A stretch of DNA of 64,000 bases from Microvirga subterranea (GTDB lineage: Bacteria; Pseudomonadota; Alphaproteobacteria; Rhizobiales; Beijerinckiaceae). The position numbers and the translations under genes were made by a program. Below, one piece after another: positions 41,010-50,966 of the stretch (the first letter of the stretch is position 1; each line of letters opens with the position of its first letter). The stretch is taken from assembly GCF_003350535.1 (NCBI RefSeq), contig NZ_QQBB01000004.1, positions 355,384-419,383 on the forward strand, in the 5' to 3' direction. The notes below the pieces were generated by a model that saw only the letters and a program-made list of their open reading frames with translations, had not been told where the DNA came from and did not search any database.

Positions 41010-43760
41010 TCAAGCGCTGCGCCGCTGCGGCGGGGCGCTTTCCTCGGACTTGAATACGTCGAGCAGGGTCCGGCGGATGGTGGCCTGTCGGCCCGCATGG
41101 GTCACCTTGGTGCCGGTCAGGTCGGTCACGTAGAACACGTCCACGGCCTTTTCGCCGAAGGTCACGATGTGGGCCGAGGCGATGTTGAGGTTGAGCTTCC
41201 CCAAGGCCGTCGTGAGGTCGTAGAGCAGGCCCGGCCGGTCGAGGCCCGAGATCTCGATCACGGTCTGGCGGCTCGACAGGGAGTTGTCGATGGAGACCTC
41301 CGGGGGCACGTGGAAGGTCCTGGACCGCTCCTTCACCGGGCGCTTGCCGTCCACCAGGTCGGCGATCTTCACCTCCCCCTTCAGGGCCCGCTCGATGCCC
41401 TTGGCGACCCGCTCGGCCCGGCGAAGCTCGTCCTCGTCCCTGTCGAAGGCGCGGGAGAGCACGATGGTGTCGAGTGCCATGCCGTCGGTGGTGGTAAAGA
41501 TCTGCGCATCCACGATGTTGCCCCCCGCCGCCGCGCAGGCGCCGGTGATGATGGCGAGAAGCCGTGGGTGGTCCGGCGAGAGGACCGTGAGCTCCGTCAC
41601 GCCGCGGAAATGGTCGGTCGCGAAGCAGGTGGTGACCGTGCGGCCGGCTTTTTCCGATTCCCGTACGAAGCGGGCCTGCTTGGCGCGGCGGGTCTCGTCG
41701 GTCTTGAGCCAGTAGGCGGGCATATGGCGCGCCGCGTAAGACTCGAACTCGCCTTCCGTCCAGTCGGGAAGCTCGGCGCGCAGCTGCTCCTGGGCGAGGC
41801 GCACGCGCTCGGAGCGCGCCATGTCGGTGGCGCCGCCGCCCAGCACCACCTCGGTCTCGTGGTAGAGGTTGCGCAGGAGCTGCCCCTTCCAGCCGGTCCA
41901 GACGCCGGGCCCGACGGCGCGGATGTCGGCCACCGTGAGCACGAGGAGCAGCTTCAGGCGCTCCATGGTCTGCACCACCTCGGCGAAGCTCTTGATGGTC
42001 GCCGGATCCGACAGGTCGCGGCTCTGCGCCGTGTTCGACATCAGGAGGTGATGCTCGACGAGCCACGCCACCGTGTTGGTCTCGGCCTTCGTCAGGCCGA
42101 AGCGGGGCCCGAGCTTGCGGGCGATGACGGCGCCCGCCTCCGAATGGTCCTGCGGGCGCCCCTTGGCGATGTCGTGCAGGAACACCGCCACGTAGAGGGC
42201 GCGGCGGTTCTGGATCGACGGGAAGATCTGGTTCACGAGCGGATGCTCGTGGCCGTACTGCCCGGTCTCGATCTCGGTCAGGACGCCGATGGAGCGCAGC
42301 AGGTGCTCGTCCACCGTGTAGTGGTGGTACATGTTGAACTGCATCATCGCGACGATGCGGCCGAAATCCGGGATGAAGCGCCCCAGGACGCCCGCCTCGT
42401 TCATGCGGCGCAGCACCACCTCGGGCACATTCTTCGACGTGAGGATGTCGAGGAAGAGCCGGTTCGCCTCCGGGTCATTGCGAAGCCCCGGACCGATCAG
42501 CGACAGAGAGCGCGTGGCAAGGCGCGTCGCGTCGGGATGGATCGGCAGGTTGTGCCGGTCGGCCATCCAGAACAGGCGGATGAGGTTGACCGGATCGCGC
42601 ACGAACGCGGTCTCGCCGCTGACGTTGATGCGGTCATTGTCGATGATGAAGTCGCTGCCCGTGAGCGCGCCGCCGCGGCGGCGGCGGAAACGGCCGAACA
42701 TGCGGTCGAGCACCGGGCGGCGCTTCGCCTGGCGTCCTTCGAGCTCCGCGCACACGATGGCGGTCAGATCGCCCACGTCCTTGGCGATGCGGAAGTAGGA
42801 CTTCATGAAGCGCTCGACGCCCGACAGGCCGCTGCGGCCCGTGGAGCCGATGCGCTCCGCGATGACGCGCTGGAGATCGAAGGTGAGCCGCTCCTCCGCG
42901 CGCCCGGTGACGAAGTGCAGGTGGCAGCGCACGCGCCACAGGAACTCCTCGCAGCGTGCGAAGAGCTTGAACTCGTCGGGCGTGAAGAGCCCCGCCTTCA
43001 CCAGCTCCTCGGGCTCGCGCACCCGGTAGACGTACTTGGCGATCCAGAACAGGGTGTTGAGGTCGCGCAGTCCGCCCTTGCCGTCCTTGACGTTGGGCTC
43101 GACGAGGTAGCGCGACGCGCCGGCCTTGGCAACGCGCGCGTCGCGTTCCTTCAATTTCGCGTCGACGAAGTCGGGCGCGGAGGTCGCGACGATCTCGGCG
43201 TCGAAGCGCACGGTCAGCGTGTCGTAGAGGTCCCGGTCGCCGAACAGGAAGCGGGCCTCCAGGAGCGACGTGCGGATCGTCATGTCGGCCCCGGCCTCGC
43301 GGATGCAGTCCTCCACGGAGCGCGTCGCGTGGCCGACCTTCAGCTTGAGGTCCCAGAGCACGTAGAGCATGGCCTCGACCACGCTCTCGCTCCAGGCGGT
43401 CTGCTTGTAGGGCAGCAGGAACAGGAGATCGACGTCCGAGCCCGGCGCCAGCGTGCCGCGCCCGTAGCCACCGGTGGCCACGACCGCGAGGCGCTCGCCG
43501 CTGGACGGATTGGCGGCCGGGTAGAGGTGGCGCACGACCGCATCGTGCACGCAGCGGACGAGGCCGTCCATGCGGGCCGACAGGTAGCGGGCGCAGTCGA
43601 GGCCGTTCTGGGTCCTGAGAAGCTGCGCCTCCGCGGCCTCCCGCCCTTGGTCGAGATAGAGCTTCAGGTCGGGAACCAGCCGGGAGCGCAGGAGCGTGGG
43701 GTCGCGCAGAGGCTCGTCTCCCAGGTTCTTCAGGATCGTCTCGGGCAGGAGAGTGGACAT
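41010..43760 (-). CDS. glnD: [protein-PII] uridylyltransferase/uridylyl-removing enzyme
   Basis: The 916-residue enzyme has a nucleotidyltransferase domain with GGYGRGTLAPGSDVDLLFLL (near residue 105, GSxxDxD), an HD domain with VFLHDIAKGRPQDHSEAG (near 528), and two C-terminal ACT domains (about 725 and 840) that bind glutamine. It uridylylates PII proteins under nitrogen limitation and deuridylylates them when glutamine is high. ATG 43760 (MSTLLPETIL) is preferred; upstream codons lack family features. Confidence 0.96.
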   Translation of the reverse strand: MSTLLPETILKNLGDEPLRDPTLLRSRLVPDLKLYLDQGREAAEAQLLRTQNGLDCARYLSARMDGLVRCVHDAVVRHLYPAANPSSGERLAVVATGGYGRGTLAPGSDVDLLFLLPYKQTAWSESVVEAMLYVLWDLKLKVGHATRSVEDCIREAGADMTIRTSLLEARFLFGDRDLYDTLTVRFDAEIVATSAPDFVDAKLKERDARVAKAGASRYLVEPNVKDGKGGLRDLNTLFWIAKYVYRVREPEELVKAGLFTPDEFKLFARCEEFLWRVRCHLHFVTGRAEERLTFDLQRVIAERIGSTGRSGLSGVERFMKSYFRIAKDVGDLTAIVCAELEGRQAKRRPVLDRMFGRFRRRRGGALTGSDFIIDNDRINVSGETAFVRDPVNLIRLFWMADRHNLPIHPDATRLATRSLSLIGPGLRNDPEANRLFLDILTSKNVPEVVLRRMNEAGVLGRFIPDFGRIVAMMQFNMYHHYTVDEHLLRSIGVLTEIETGQYGHEHPLVNQIFPSIQNRRALYVAVFLHDIAKGRPQDHSEAGAVIARKLGPRFGLTKAETNTVAWLVEHHLLMSNTAQSRDLSDPATIKSFAEVVQTMERLKLLLVLTVADIRAVGPGVWTGWKGQLLRNLYHETEVVLGGGATDMARSERVRLAQEQLRAELPDWTEGEFESYAARHMPAYWLKTDETRRAKQARFVRESEKAGRTVTTCFATDHFRGVTELTVLSPDHPRLLAIITGACAAAGGNIVDAQIFTTTDGMALDTIVLSRAFDRDEDELRRAERVAKGIERALKGEVKIADLVDGKRPVKERSRTFHVPPEVSIDNSLSSRQTVIEISGLDRPGLLYDLTTALGKLNLNIASAHIVTFGEKAVDVFYVTDLTGTKVTHAGRQATIRRTLLDVFKSEESAPPQRRSA

Positions 43761-43889
43761 CAGCGACCGTTCTCGGGGCGACCATTTTCGCAGGTTCTGC
43801 CGGATTAGCACTTTCACCGAACATCGCCCATGGGAGACGTCGTGGACATTCGTCGCAGCAGCGGATCTGTTCTTTATACAAAACTTTGT

Positions 43890-43918
43890 TTGACATAAGA
43901 AACGCATCGTCCTACAAA
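43890..43918 (+). promoter_or_regulatory. promoter of the ABC transporter-osmC operon
   Basis: A perfect -35 TTGACA (43890-43895), 17 bases and TACAAA (43913-43918, 4 of 6) lie about 120 bases upstream of the binding-protein start. Just before it, ACAAA-AC-TTTGT (43879-43890) is a small inverted repeat that overlaps the -35 and could be an operator. Confidence 0.55.
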
Positions 43919-44036
43919 AAGGACACGCGCCGATTTGAGCAAGCAGCTTGCGGGCGCGAAACAAGTGCAGCTAAAGCGCCGGGCGCCAGGATCCCACGGT
44001 CCGAGGTCCCATGCGCACACCATGGGACCCGACACG

Positions 44037-45005
44037 ATGAGCCTCACCCGCCGCCTCCTCCTCGCCGCTTCCCTCGCCACGGGCCTGACCTCCTTCGCCG
44101 CGGGCGCCCTCGCCCAGCCGAAGGAGATCCGCATCGACTTCGCCACCTACAACCCGGTCAGCCTCGTCCTCAAGGACAAGGGCTTCCTCGAGAAGGAACT
44201 GGAGAAGGACGGCATCAAGGTGCGCTGGGTGCAGTCGCTCGGCTCCAACAAGGCCCTCGAGTTCCTCAACGCGGGGTCGATCGACTTCGGCTCCACGGCG
44301 GGCGCAGCCGCCCTGATCGGCAAGATCAACGGCAATCCGATCAAGTCGATCTACGTCTATTCGCGTCCCGAATGGACCGCGCTCGTCACCCGCCGGGACA
44401 CGGGCATCGCCAAGGTCGAGGACCTGAAGGGCAAGCGCGTCGCCGTCACCCGCGGCACCGACCCGCACATCTTCCTGGTGCGCGCCCTGCAGGAGGCCAA
44501 GCTCACCGAGAAAGACGTGAAGCTCGTCCTGCTGCAGCACCCGGACGGCCGCACGGCCCTGGAGCGCGGCGACGTGGACGCCTGGGCCGGTCTCGACCCG
44601 CTGATGGCGGCCGCCGAGGTGGAGAGCGGCGCGCAGCTCTTCTACCGCAATGCGGGCGCCAACACCTGGGGCGTGCTCAACGTCAGCGAGGCCTTCGCCA
44701 AGGAGAACCCCGCCCTCGTGAAGCGGGTCCTGAAGGCCTACGAGGAGGCGCGCGCCTATTCGCTCGCCAACCCGGCCGAGTTGAAGAAGACCCTCGTGAC
44801 CTACACCAAGCTGCCGGAGACGGTGATCGAGCGCCAGCTCGAACGCACGGAGTTGACGCACTCGACCATCGGCCAGCCGCAGGTCGACACGATCCTGGCC
44901 GCCGGCCTCGCGCTCCAGCAGGCGGGCGTCATCACGCCCGAGACCGACGTGAAGGCCGCTGTCGATTCCCTCATCGACCGCAGCTTCGCGACCGCGTCGC
45001 GCTAA
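44037..45005 (+). CDS. ABC transporter substrate-binding protein, sulfonate/nitrate type
   Basis: A 322-residue periplasmic binding protein with a signal peptide (RRLLLAASLATGLTSFAAGALA). The body matches the SsuA/TauA/NrtA group: IRIDFATYNPVSLVLKDKGFLEKEL, VQSLGSNKALEFLNAGSIDFGSTAG, and DLKGKRVAVTRGTDPHIFLV. Family members bind alkanesulfonates, taurine, nitrate or thiamine precursors, and the ligand cannot be read from sequence. No monooxygenase (ssuD/tauD) gene follows. ATG 44022 is an alternative start. Confidence 0.9.
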   Translation: MSLTRRLLLAASLATGLTSFAAGALAQPKEIRIDFATYNPVSLVLKDKGFLEKELEKDGIKVRWVQSLGSNKALEFLNAGSIDFGSTAGAAALIGKINGNPIKSIYVYSRPEWTALVTRRDTGIAKVEDLKGKRVAVTRGTDPHIFLVRALQEAKLTEKDVKLVLLQHPDGRTALERGDVDAWAGLDPLMAAAEVESGAQLFYRNAGANTWGVLNVSEAFAKENPALVKRVLKAYEEARAYSLANPAELKKTLVTYTKLPETVIERQLERTELTHSTIGQPQVDTILAAGLALQQAGVITPETDVKAAVDSLIDRSFATASR

Positions 45006-45029
45006 GAAGCTTCATCACGGGAGAGCGCC

Positions 45030-45887
45030 GTGACAGGCCAAGCCGAAAGCCAAGCCTGGTCCTCCCTCAAGGGTGCCGCCGCTCTCGCGGCCCCTCCCCT
45101 TGCCGAGAGGAAGCGCCGGACCTTCGACTGGCGTCTTCTTCTCGGCTTCTTATTGCCTGTCCTGATCGCCCTCCTGTGGGAGGCCGCCGTTCATTTCGGC
45201 ATCGCGCAGGGCCGCCTCGTGCCGCCGCCGAGCCGCATCGTCGCGACGCTTCTGGCGCTCTCCGAGACCGGCGAGTTGTGGACCCATGTCTGGGCCACGC
45301 TCTGGCGCGTGATCGTCGGCTTCGTGATCGGCGCCGCGGCGGGAATCGTCTTCGGCGCCCTCTCGGGCTCGATCAGGACCGCGCGCTACCTGCTTGATCC
45401 GACCCTTCAGGCGCTGCGCGCGATTCCGTCCATCGCCTGGGTGCCGCTCTTCATCCTGTGGCTCGGGATCTTCGAGGCCTCGAAGGTGGCGCTCATCGCG
45501 GTCGGCGTGTTCTTCCCGGTCTATCTCGGCATCGCGGGCGCGATCCTGTCCGTCGACCGCAAGCTCGTCGAGGTCGGCCACGTGTTCCGGCTCTCGCGCC
45601 TCAAGCTCGCCCGGCGCATCCTGCTTCCCGCGGTGTTGCCCGAAGCCCTGATCGCCCTGCGTTCGGGCCTCGGGCTCGGTTTCATGTTCGTGGTCGCGGC
45701 GGAGTTCATGGGCGCCTCGGAGGGCCTCGGCTACCTGCTCGTCGACGGCCAGCAGATGGGCAAGCCCGACCAGATCCTCGCAGCCATCATCGCCTTCGCG
45801 CTTCTCGGCAAGATCGCCGACAGTCTCCTGGTCTACGGCACCAGGCCGCTGGTGCGCTGGCAGGACACCGTGCGGGAGAGGCTCTGA
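45030..45887 (+). CDS. ABC transporter permease, sulfonate/nitrate type
   Basis: A 285-residue membrane protein with about six transmembrane segments and the cytoplasmic coupling motif EVGHVFRLSRLKLARRILLPAVLPEALIALRSGLGLGF (EAA loop). It matches the SsuC/TauC family (RAIPSIAWVPLFILWLGIFEASK). A GTG start at 45030 follows GGGAGAGCGCC. The ATPase gene begins one base after its stop codon. Confidence 0.93.
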   Translation: MTGQAESQAWSSLKGAAALAAPPLAERKRRTFDWRLLLGFLLPVLIALLWEAAVHFGIAQGRLVPPPSRIVATLLALSETGELWTHVWATLWRVIVGFVIGAAAGIVFGALSGSIRTARYLLDPTLQALRAIPSIAWVPLFILWLGIFEASKVALIAVGVFFPVYLGIAGAILSVDRKLVEVGHVFRLSRLKLARRILLPAVLPEALIALRSGLGLGFMFVVAAEFMGASEGLGYLLVDGQQMGKPDQILAAIIAFALLGKIADSLLVYGTRPLVRWQDTVRERL

Positions 45888-45888
45888 C

Positions 45889-46677
45889 ATGCTGAACCTC
45901 GAACACCTCTCCAAGATCTACGCCGACGGTACGCGGGCGCTGTCCGACATCAACCTCTCGGTCCACGAGGGCGAGATCGTCGCGCTGATCGGCGGATCGG
46001 GCTGCGGCAAGACCACCTTGCTGCGCCTCATCGCCGGTCTCGACCGCGCCAGCGCGGGCGCGATCCGCCTCGACGACGAACCGCTCTCAGGCCCGCACCC
46101 GGCCATCGGCATCGTGTTCCAGGAACCGCGGCTCCTGCCGTGGCTGACGGTGTTCGACAACATCGCGTTCGGCCTCGACGGCGTGAGCGCCGCCGAGCGC
46201 AAAGGCCGCGTGCACCATGCGCTCGAAAAGATCGGCCTCGTGGAGCACGCGGACCGCTGGCCCCGCGACCTCTCCGGCGGTCAGCAGCAGCGCGTGGCGA
46301 TCGCCCGCGCGTTCGTCACGAACCCGAAGGTCCTGCTCCTCGACGAGCCGTTCTCGGCGCTCGACGCCTTCACCCGCGCGAGCCTGCACGAGCATCTCCT
46401 CGGCCTGTGGGAGGAGACGCGCCCCACGGTCGTGCTCGTGACGCACGACGTGCAGGAGGCGGTGACATTGGCCGACCGCGCCATCGTCATGCAGCCCAAG
46501 CCCGGCCGCATCTTCGACGAGCTGTCCTTGAGCCTCGCCCGTCCCCGTGACAAAACGGGGCTGCCGTTCGAATCGTCGGTGCGTCGCGTGCTGACGGCTC
46601 TGGACCAATCGCTCAATACACCGCACAAACAGCCGCAGCGCGAGAAAGACCGTCAGGCCGCCGCGCTCTGGTGGTGA
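45889..46677 (+). CDS. ABC transporter ATP-binding protein, sulfonate/nitrate type
   Basis: A 262-residue ATPase: Walker A IGGSGCGKTTLLRLIAGLD, Q-loop VFQEPRLLPWLTV, signature DLSGGQQQRVAIARAF, Walker B VLLLDEPFSALDAFTR and switch His VLVTHDVQEAV. It powers the permease encoded just upstream. The C-terminal 30 residues (rich in Gln, Arg, Lys) are an extra tail. osmC starts 23 bases downstream. Confidence 0.95.
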   Translation: MLNLEHLSKIYADGTRALSDINLSVHEGEIVALIGGSGCGKTTLLRLIAGLDRASAGAIRLDDEPLSGPHPAIGIVFQEPRLLPWLTVFDNIAFGLDGVSAAERKGRVHHALEKIGLVEHADRWPRDLSGGQQQRVAIARAFVTNPKVLLLDEPFSALDAFTRASLHEHLLGLWEETRPTVVLVTHDVQEAVTLADRAIVMQPKPGRIFDELSLSLARPRDKTGLPFESSVRRVLTALDQSLNTPHKQPQREKDRQAAALWW

Positions 46678-46700
46678 CTTTAACCCAAGGACCGACGCTC

Positions 46701-47210
46701 ATGGACTCGACCGAACTGCGCGCCCTGCAGGCGCCGCTGAAGGATCAATACCGCAACGACCCGAACGCCGCCGTCATCACCCTGAAGGCGCAGGGCACCC
46801 TCGACGACCAGCACATCGCCTGCAAGGTCGAGACCGGCCGCGCACTGGCCGTCGCGGGCCTGCATCCGGCGACCGGCGGATCGGGCGCGGAGCTGTGCTC
46901 GGGCGACATGCTGCTCGAAGCCCTCGTGGCCTGCGCGGGCGTGACCTTGAAGGCGGTGGCGACGGCGCTCGAGATCGACCTGCGCCACGGCGCCGTGAAG
47001 GCGGAGGGCGACCTCGATTTCCGCGGCACCCTCGGCGTCGACAAGACCGCGCCGGTCGGCTTCAAGGACATCCGCCTCACCTTCGAGGTCGACACGGACG
47101 CGCCGCAGGAAAAGGTCGACCAGCTTCTCAAGCTGACCGAGCGCTACTGCGTGGTGTTCCAGACCCTCAACAACAAGCCCAACTTGAGCGCGACGCTGTC
47201 GCGCGCGTGA
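46701..47210 (+). CDS. OsmC-family protein
   Basis: The 169-residue protein has the OsmC fold with ELCSGDMLLEALVACAGVTLKAVATALEI, giving Cys residues in the usual active-site helix, and FEVDTDAPQEKVDQLLKLTERYCVVFQTL with a further Cys. OsmC/Ohr proteins reduce peroxides by a Cys pair; several subfamilies are uncharacterised. ATG 46701 has AAGGA 10 bases upstream. It ends the transporter operon, so it may act on a compound imported by it. Confidence 0.88.
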   Translation: MDSTELRALQAPLKDQYRNDPNAAVITLKAQGTLDDQHIACKVETGRALAVAGLHPATGGSGAELCSGDMLLEALVACAGVTLKAVATALEIDLRHGAVKAEGDLDFRGTLGVDKTAPVGFKDIRLTFEVDTDAPQEKVDQLLKLTERYCVVFQTLNNKPNLSATLSRA

Positions 47211-47215
47211 CGGCT

Positions 47216-48523
47216 CTAGTTGCTCGCCACGAGCGTGCGCGGCGCGCCGCTGACCATCACGGCGGCGCCGTCGCGGATCTCCTGCACGGCGAGCGCGCGG
47301 TCGTTGGTGCCGTCGGGCTTGAAGCGGAACACGCCGTCCGCGCCGGCAAATCCCGCCGGATCGGTCAGCACGCCCTCCGTATAGCGTTGCGGGCCGCGCG
47401 CCCGGTTGAGCGCCACCGCAAGCGTCACCGCGTCGTAGGACAGCGTCGCGAGGCGGATCGGATCCGTGTTGTACCGTGCGCGATAGCGGGCCGCGAAGGC
47501 CTGGAAGCCGCGGTTGTCGGGCGCCGCGAACCAGCCGCCCTGGAGCGCCGGCAGGGCATGGACCCGCTGCTCGTTCCAGATGCCCGTGCCGAGCGGCTTG
47601 ACGCGCTGGGCATCGAATCCGGCCATCTGCAGCGCCTGCGCGACCGCCGGCAGCCCGTCGCCGTTCTCGGGGATGAACACCGAATCCGCCTGCGGCGCCG
47701 GTCCCGCGATCACGCGCCCGAGCCGCTGCACGGCGCCTTGAGGCTGCCCGGCCGGATAGCGCTCGACGTCGACGACGCGAAGCCCGTGGCGGGCGGCGGC
47801 CTGCTGGAACTGCGCCTCGGCGACGCGGCCGTAGGTCGTCTCGGGCACGAGCGCCGCGACCGAGCGGCGCCCCTGCTGGGCTGCGTAGGCGACGATGCGG
47901 TCGACCTCGGCCTGGACCAGGAAGCTCAGGAGATAGACGCCCGGTCCGGCGACCGCGGTGTCGGTCGAGAAGGCGACGACCGGCTTGCCGGCCTGGCGGG
48001 CCACCTGGCCGGCCGCCTGCACCGAGCCGGCGAAGAGCGGGCCCAGGATCAGCTCGGCGCCTTCCGCGACCGCCTGGCTCGCGGCTTCCCGCGCGCCCTC
48101 CGGGGTGCCGCGGTCGTCCTTGACCAGGAGGGTGATGTCGGCGCCCTGCGCCTCGGCCAGCGCCAGATCGGCGGCGTTCTTCAGGCTCTGCGCCGCGACC
48201 GCGCTCTGGCCCTGGCCGGTGAGCGGCAGGATGAGGGCCACCCGGACCGGGCCATTCCCGACCGTCGTACCGCCGGGAGCCCCGAGCGGCGCGGACGCGA
48301 CGGGAGGCGTGGGCGTGATCGACCCGACCGGCGCTCCGGGATCGATCTCCTCGACCTGCGGCGGCGGGGGCGGCGCGGCCGCCGCCGTCCTGCCGACGGA
48401 ACGTGGTGGAACCATGCTGCCCGAGCCGACGCAGCCGGCAAGCGTCAGGCTGGCCATCAGGACCGCGGCCCAGGCGCGGCGTCTCGAACCGGTCACAAAT
48501 CGCGCCATCTCCCAAGCCCCCAT
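47216..48523 (-). CDS. penicillin-binding protein activator, LpoA C-terminal-like lipoprotein
   Basis: A 435-residue lipoprotein: the lipobox is LTLAGC (AVLMASLTLAGCVGSG), then a Pro/Ala-rich linker and a periplasmic-binding-protein fold (VRVALILPLTGQGQSAVAAQS, TLLVKDDRGTPEGA, GAELILGPLFAGSV). This is the alphaproteobacterial relative of LpoA/YraM. E. coli LpoA activates the peptidoglycan synthase PBP1A; the role here is inferred. Divergent from rsmI-yraN, the conserved neighbourhood. ATG 48523 has GAAGG at a good distance. Confidence 0.88.
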   Translation of the reverse strand: MGAWEMARFVTGSRRRAWAAVLMASLTLAGCVGSGSMVPPRSVGRTAAAAPPPPPQVEEIDPGAPVGSITPTPPVASAPLGAPGGTTVGNGPVRVALILPLTGQGQSAVAAQSLKNAADLALAEAQGADITLLVKDDRGTPEGAREAASQAVAEGAELILGPLFAGSVQAAGQVARQAGKPVVAFSTDTAVAGPGVYLLSFLVQAEVDRIVAYAAQQGRRSVAALVPETTYGRVAEAQFQQAAARHGLRVVDVERYPAGQPQGAVQRLGRVIAGPAPQADSVFIPENGDGLPAVAQALQMAGFDAQRVKPLGTGIWNEQRVHALPALQGGWFAAPDNRGFQAFAARYRARYNTDPIRLATLSYDAVTLAVALNRARGPQRYTEGVLTDPAGFAGADGVFRFKPDGTNDRALAVQEIRDGAAVMVSGAPRTLVASN

Positions 48524-48648
48524 GGAAGCAGCCTTCGACAATGGGCTCCATCCTGGCAGGCAAAAGTAAACATTGTTTCCATCCTTCGGGCCCTCGGCCC
48601 CTCGTCCGGCTTCCGCCCGGGCGCCCCTTCGTGCGAGACTGGACGGCG

Positions 48649-49587
48649 ATGACGCAGAGAATCGACAACAGGACCAGGCGGCGGGAAGCCCCGACGCGGG
48701 TCCACTCCTTCACGGCCTTCGGCCTCGCGGCCGAGGCGGAACCGCTCTCCCCCGGCCTCTACGTGGTGGCGACGCCCATCGGCAACCTCAAGGACATCTC
48801 CCTTCGCGGCCTGAACGTGCTCGCGGCCGCCGACGCGGTGCTGGCCGAAGACACGCGGGTGACCAAGACGCTGCTTGCCCATTACGGCATCACGACGCCG
48901 CTCCTGGCCTATCACGAGCATTCGAGCGAGGCCGTCCGCGAGCGCATGGTGCAGCGCGTCCGCGAGGGACAGGCGCTGGCGCTGGTGTCGGATGCGGGCA
49001 CGCCGCTGGTGTCGGACCCCGGCTATAAGCTGGTGCAGGCCGCCATCGAGGAGGGCCTGCCGGTGACGCCAATCCCCGGCCCCTCGGCGATCCTCACGGC
49101 GCTGGTGGTGTCGGGCCTGCCCACCGACCGCTTCTTCTTCGAGGGCTTCCTGCCGGCGAAGAGCGCCGCGCGGCGCGCGCGCCTCGCCGAGATCGGCCCG
49201 ATCCCGGGCACGCTGATGCTTTTCGAGGGCCCGCACCGCCTGCCGGAGATGCTGGCGGATGCCGCCGAGGTACTGGGCGAGCGCCAGGCCGTGGTGGCGC
49301 GTGAGCTCACCAAGATGTTCGAGACGATCCGGCGCGGCACTCTGCCGGAGCTGGCCCGGCAATTCGCCGAGGAGGGGCCGCCCAAGGGCGAGATCGTGGT
49401 GCTGATCGGCGAGGCTTCGAAGGAAATGCATGCGGCGGAAGCCGACGCGGCCCTCGACGGCAAGCTGGAGGCGGCGCTCAAGCACCATTCCATCAAGGAC
49501 GCAGCGGCCCTCGTGGCGGCCGAGCTCGACATCCCCAAGCGCGACGTCTACGCCCGCGCCCTCGCGCTCGCCAAGAAAGACCGATGA
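48649..49587 (+). CDS. rsmI: 16S rRNA (cytidine(1402)-2'-O)-methyltransferase
   Basis: The 312-residue tetrapyrrole-methylase-fold enzyme has [52 protein letters not shown] and [18 protein letters not shown]. It methylates the 2'-OH of C1402 in the ribosomal P site. The ATG at 48649 precedes a short basic extension. yraN overlaps its stop codon by four bases. Confidence 0.96.
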   Translation: MTQRIDNRTRRREAPTRVHSFTAFGLAAEAEPLSPGLYVVATPIGNLKDISLRGLNVLAAADAVLAEDTRVTKTLLAHYGITTPLLAYHEHSSEAVRERMVQRVREGQALALVSDAGTPLVSDPGYKLVQAAIEEGLPVTPIPGPSAILTALVVSGLPTDRFFFEGFLPAKSAARRARLAEIGPIPGTLMLFEGPHRLPEMLADAAEVLGERQAVVARELTKMFETIRRGTLPELARQFAEEGPPKGEIVVLIGEASKEMHAAEADAALDGKLEAALKHHSIKDAAALVAAELDIPKRDVYARALALAKKDR

Positions 49588-49961
49588 GGAATGCGCTCGA
49601 ACGGCGGCGCGCCACTTTCCTGCGCGGCCTCGGGGCCGAGCGGGTCGCGCTGCTGTTCCTGCTCATGAAGGGCTACCGCCCTCTCGCCCGCCGCTATGCG
49701 GCGGCCGGCGGCGAGATCGACCTCATCGTCATGCGCGGCGACACCATCGCGTTCGTCGAGGTGAAGGCGCGCGGCCTCATGGACGATGCGCTCGCCGCCA
49801 TCACGCCCGCCAAGCGCCGCCGCTTCTCCCGCGCGGCGCGGGCCTGGCTCTCGCGCCATCCCTGGGCCGCCACCAAGACCTGGCGCGCCGACGCGGTCTT
49901 CGTCGCCCCGCGCCGCTGGCCCCGCCACCTGCCGGCCGCGTTCGAGCTGGAGATGAGTTAG
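49584..49961 (+). CDS. YraN/UPF0102-family protein
   Basis: A 125-residue protein of the UPF0102 family with a restriction-endonuclease-like core: [25 protein letters not shown] holds the E-xD-ExK-type residues. Its cellular role is not settled; the pairing with rsmI is conserved in many bacteria. Start ATGA overlaps rsmI. It overlaps the convergent LysR gene by four bases at the stop codons. Confidence 0.92.
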   Translation: MRNALERRRATFLRGLGAERVALLFLLMKGYRPLARRYAAAGGEIDLIVMRGDTIAFVEVKARGLMDDALAAITPAKRRRFSRAARAWLSRHPWAATKTWRADAVFVAPRRWPRHLPAAFELEMS

Positions 49962-50830
49962 GCCACCATGCGCCGCGGCGCGGACAGCGCCTGGCGGATG
50001 TGGCGCGCCAGTTCCTGCACGATGGCGCTGCCGCCGGCCTTCGGCAGGTAGAGATTGACCGTGAAGGGTGGGAGCGGCGGCAGGCCGGAGTCGCGCCCCA
50101 GCACCTCGAATCCTTCCGGAACCGTCGAGGCCATCCAGGCCATCACGGCGATGTCGGCTGCCACCGTCGCCACCTGGGCGGTGGTGTTCGTCACCTCCGA
50201 CACTGAGCGCCACTCGATTCCGGCCTGCTGCAGCACCTCGCGAACGGGGGCTCGGAAGGCGCAGTCGGAGCAGCCGATGGAGACGGGCAGCGGCCGCTGG
50301 TAGGCGGCTTCGCCGCCCGGGGCCCCGACCCAGACGAGCCGGTCCATGATCAGGTTCTCGCCATCGGGATCGCACACGAGCTCGGTGGCGAGCACGATGT
50401 CGACCTTGCCGGCGGCGAGTTCCGAGCGCAGCTTCGCGCTCGATCCGCTGCGCAGGCAGACCTGCACCTTGGGGTAGCTGCGGGCGAAGTTCTTCAGGAA
50501 GGTGGGCAGATAGGTGGTGATGATGTCGCTCGGGATCCCGAGCCGCACCTCGCCCTCGTAGACCGGCGTCGTCATCTCGGTCCAGATCTCGTCGTTGAGG
50601 GCGAGCAGCCGCTTGGCTCGGCCGAACAGGCGCTCGCCAGCGCTCGTGAGCTTCATGCCGCGCCGGTCGCGGGTGATGAGCTCCTCGCCCAGCATCTCCT
50701 CCAGCCGCTTGACCTGCTGGCTGACCGCCGCCTGGGTGAGGTTGAGAACGTTGCCGGCGGCCGTCATGCCGCCGGAATCCACCACGGTCACGAAGGCCCT
50801 GATCAGGCTGACGTCGAGATTGTGCGGCAT
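49958..50830 (-). CDS. LysR-family transcriptional regulator
   Basis: The 290-residue protein has an N-terminal winged helix ([39 protein letters not shown]) and a periplasmic-binding-like effector domain. The effector is unknown. It is divergently placed from a DUF1127 gene, with a well-formed LysR-type operator in the gap. This organisation suggests autoregulation and control of the DUF1127 gene. It interrupts the usual yraN-gshB order. Confidence 0.93.
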   Translation of the reverse strand: MPHNLDVSLIRAFVTVVDSGGMTAAGNVLNLTQAAVSQQVKRLEEMLGEELITRDRRGMKLTSAGERLFGRAKRLLALNDEIWTEMTTPVYEGEVRLGIPSDIITTYLPTFLKNFARSYPKVQVCLRSGSSAKLRSELAAGKVDIVLATELVCDPDGENLIMDRLVWVGAPGGEAAYQRPLPVSIGCSDCAFRAPVREVLQQAGIEWRSVSEVTNTTAQVATVAADIAVMAWMASTVPEGFEVLGRDSGLPPLPPFTVNLYLPKAGGSAIVQELARHIRQALSAPRRMVA

Positions 50831-50849
50831 GGATCGTCTCCATAACAGG

Positions 50850-50870
50850 TCATTATCTTCGATATAATGA
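50850..50870. promoter_or_regulatory. LysR-type operator, TCATTAT-N7-ATAATGA
   Basis: A perfect 7-bp inverted repeat with a 7-base spacer lies 20 bases upstream of the LysR start. It contains the T-N11-A core of LysR binding sites (ATTAT-N7-ATAAT). Its AT-rich arms stand out in this GC-rich region and overlap the probable promoter of the regulator. Confidence 0.65.
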
Positions 50871-50966
50871 ACATTCGTTTCCGTTATGCAAGCGGCAGTT
50901 CTAAAGTCTTCTCATCGCCGCTGAGGCACGCCCCGTTCCTCCGGCACCCAGAAGATGGAGAGATCC

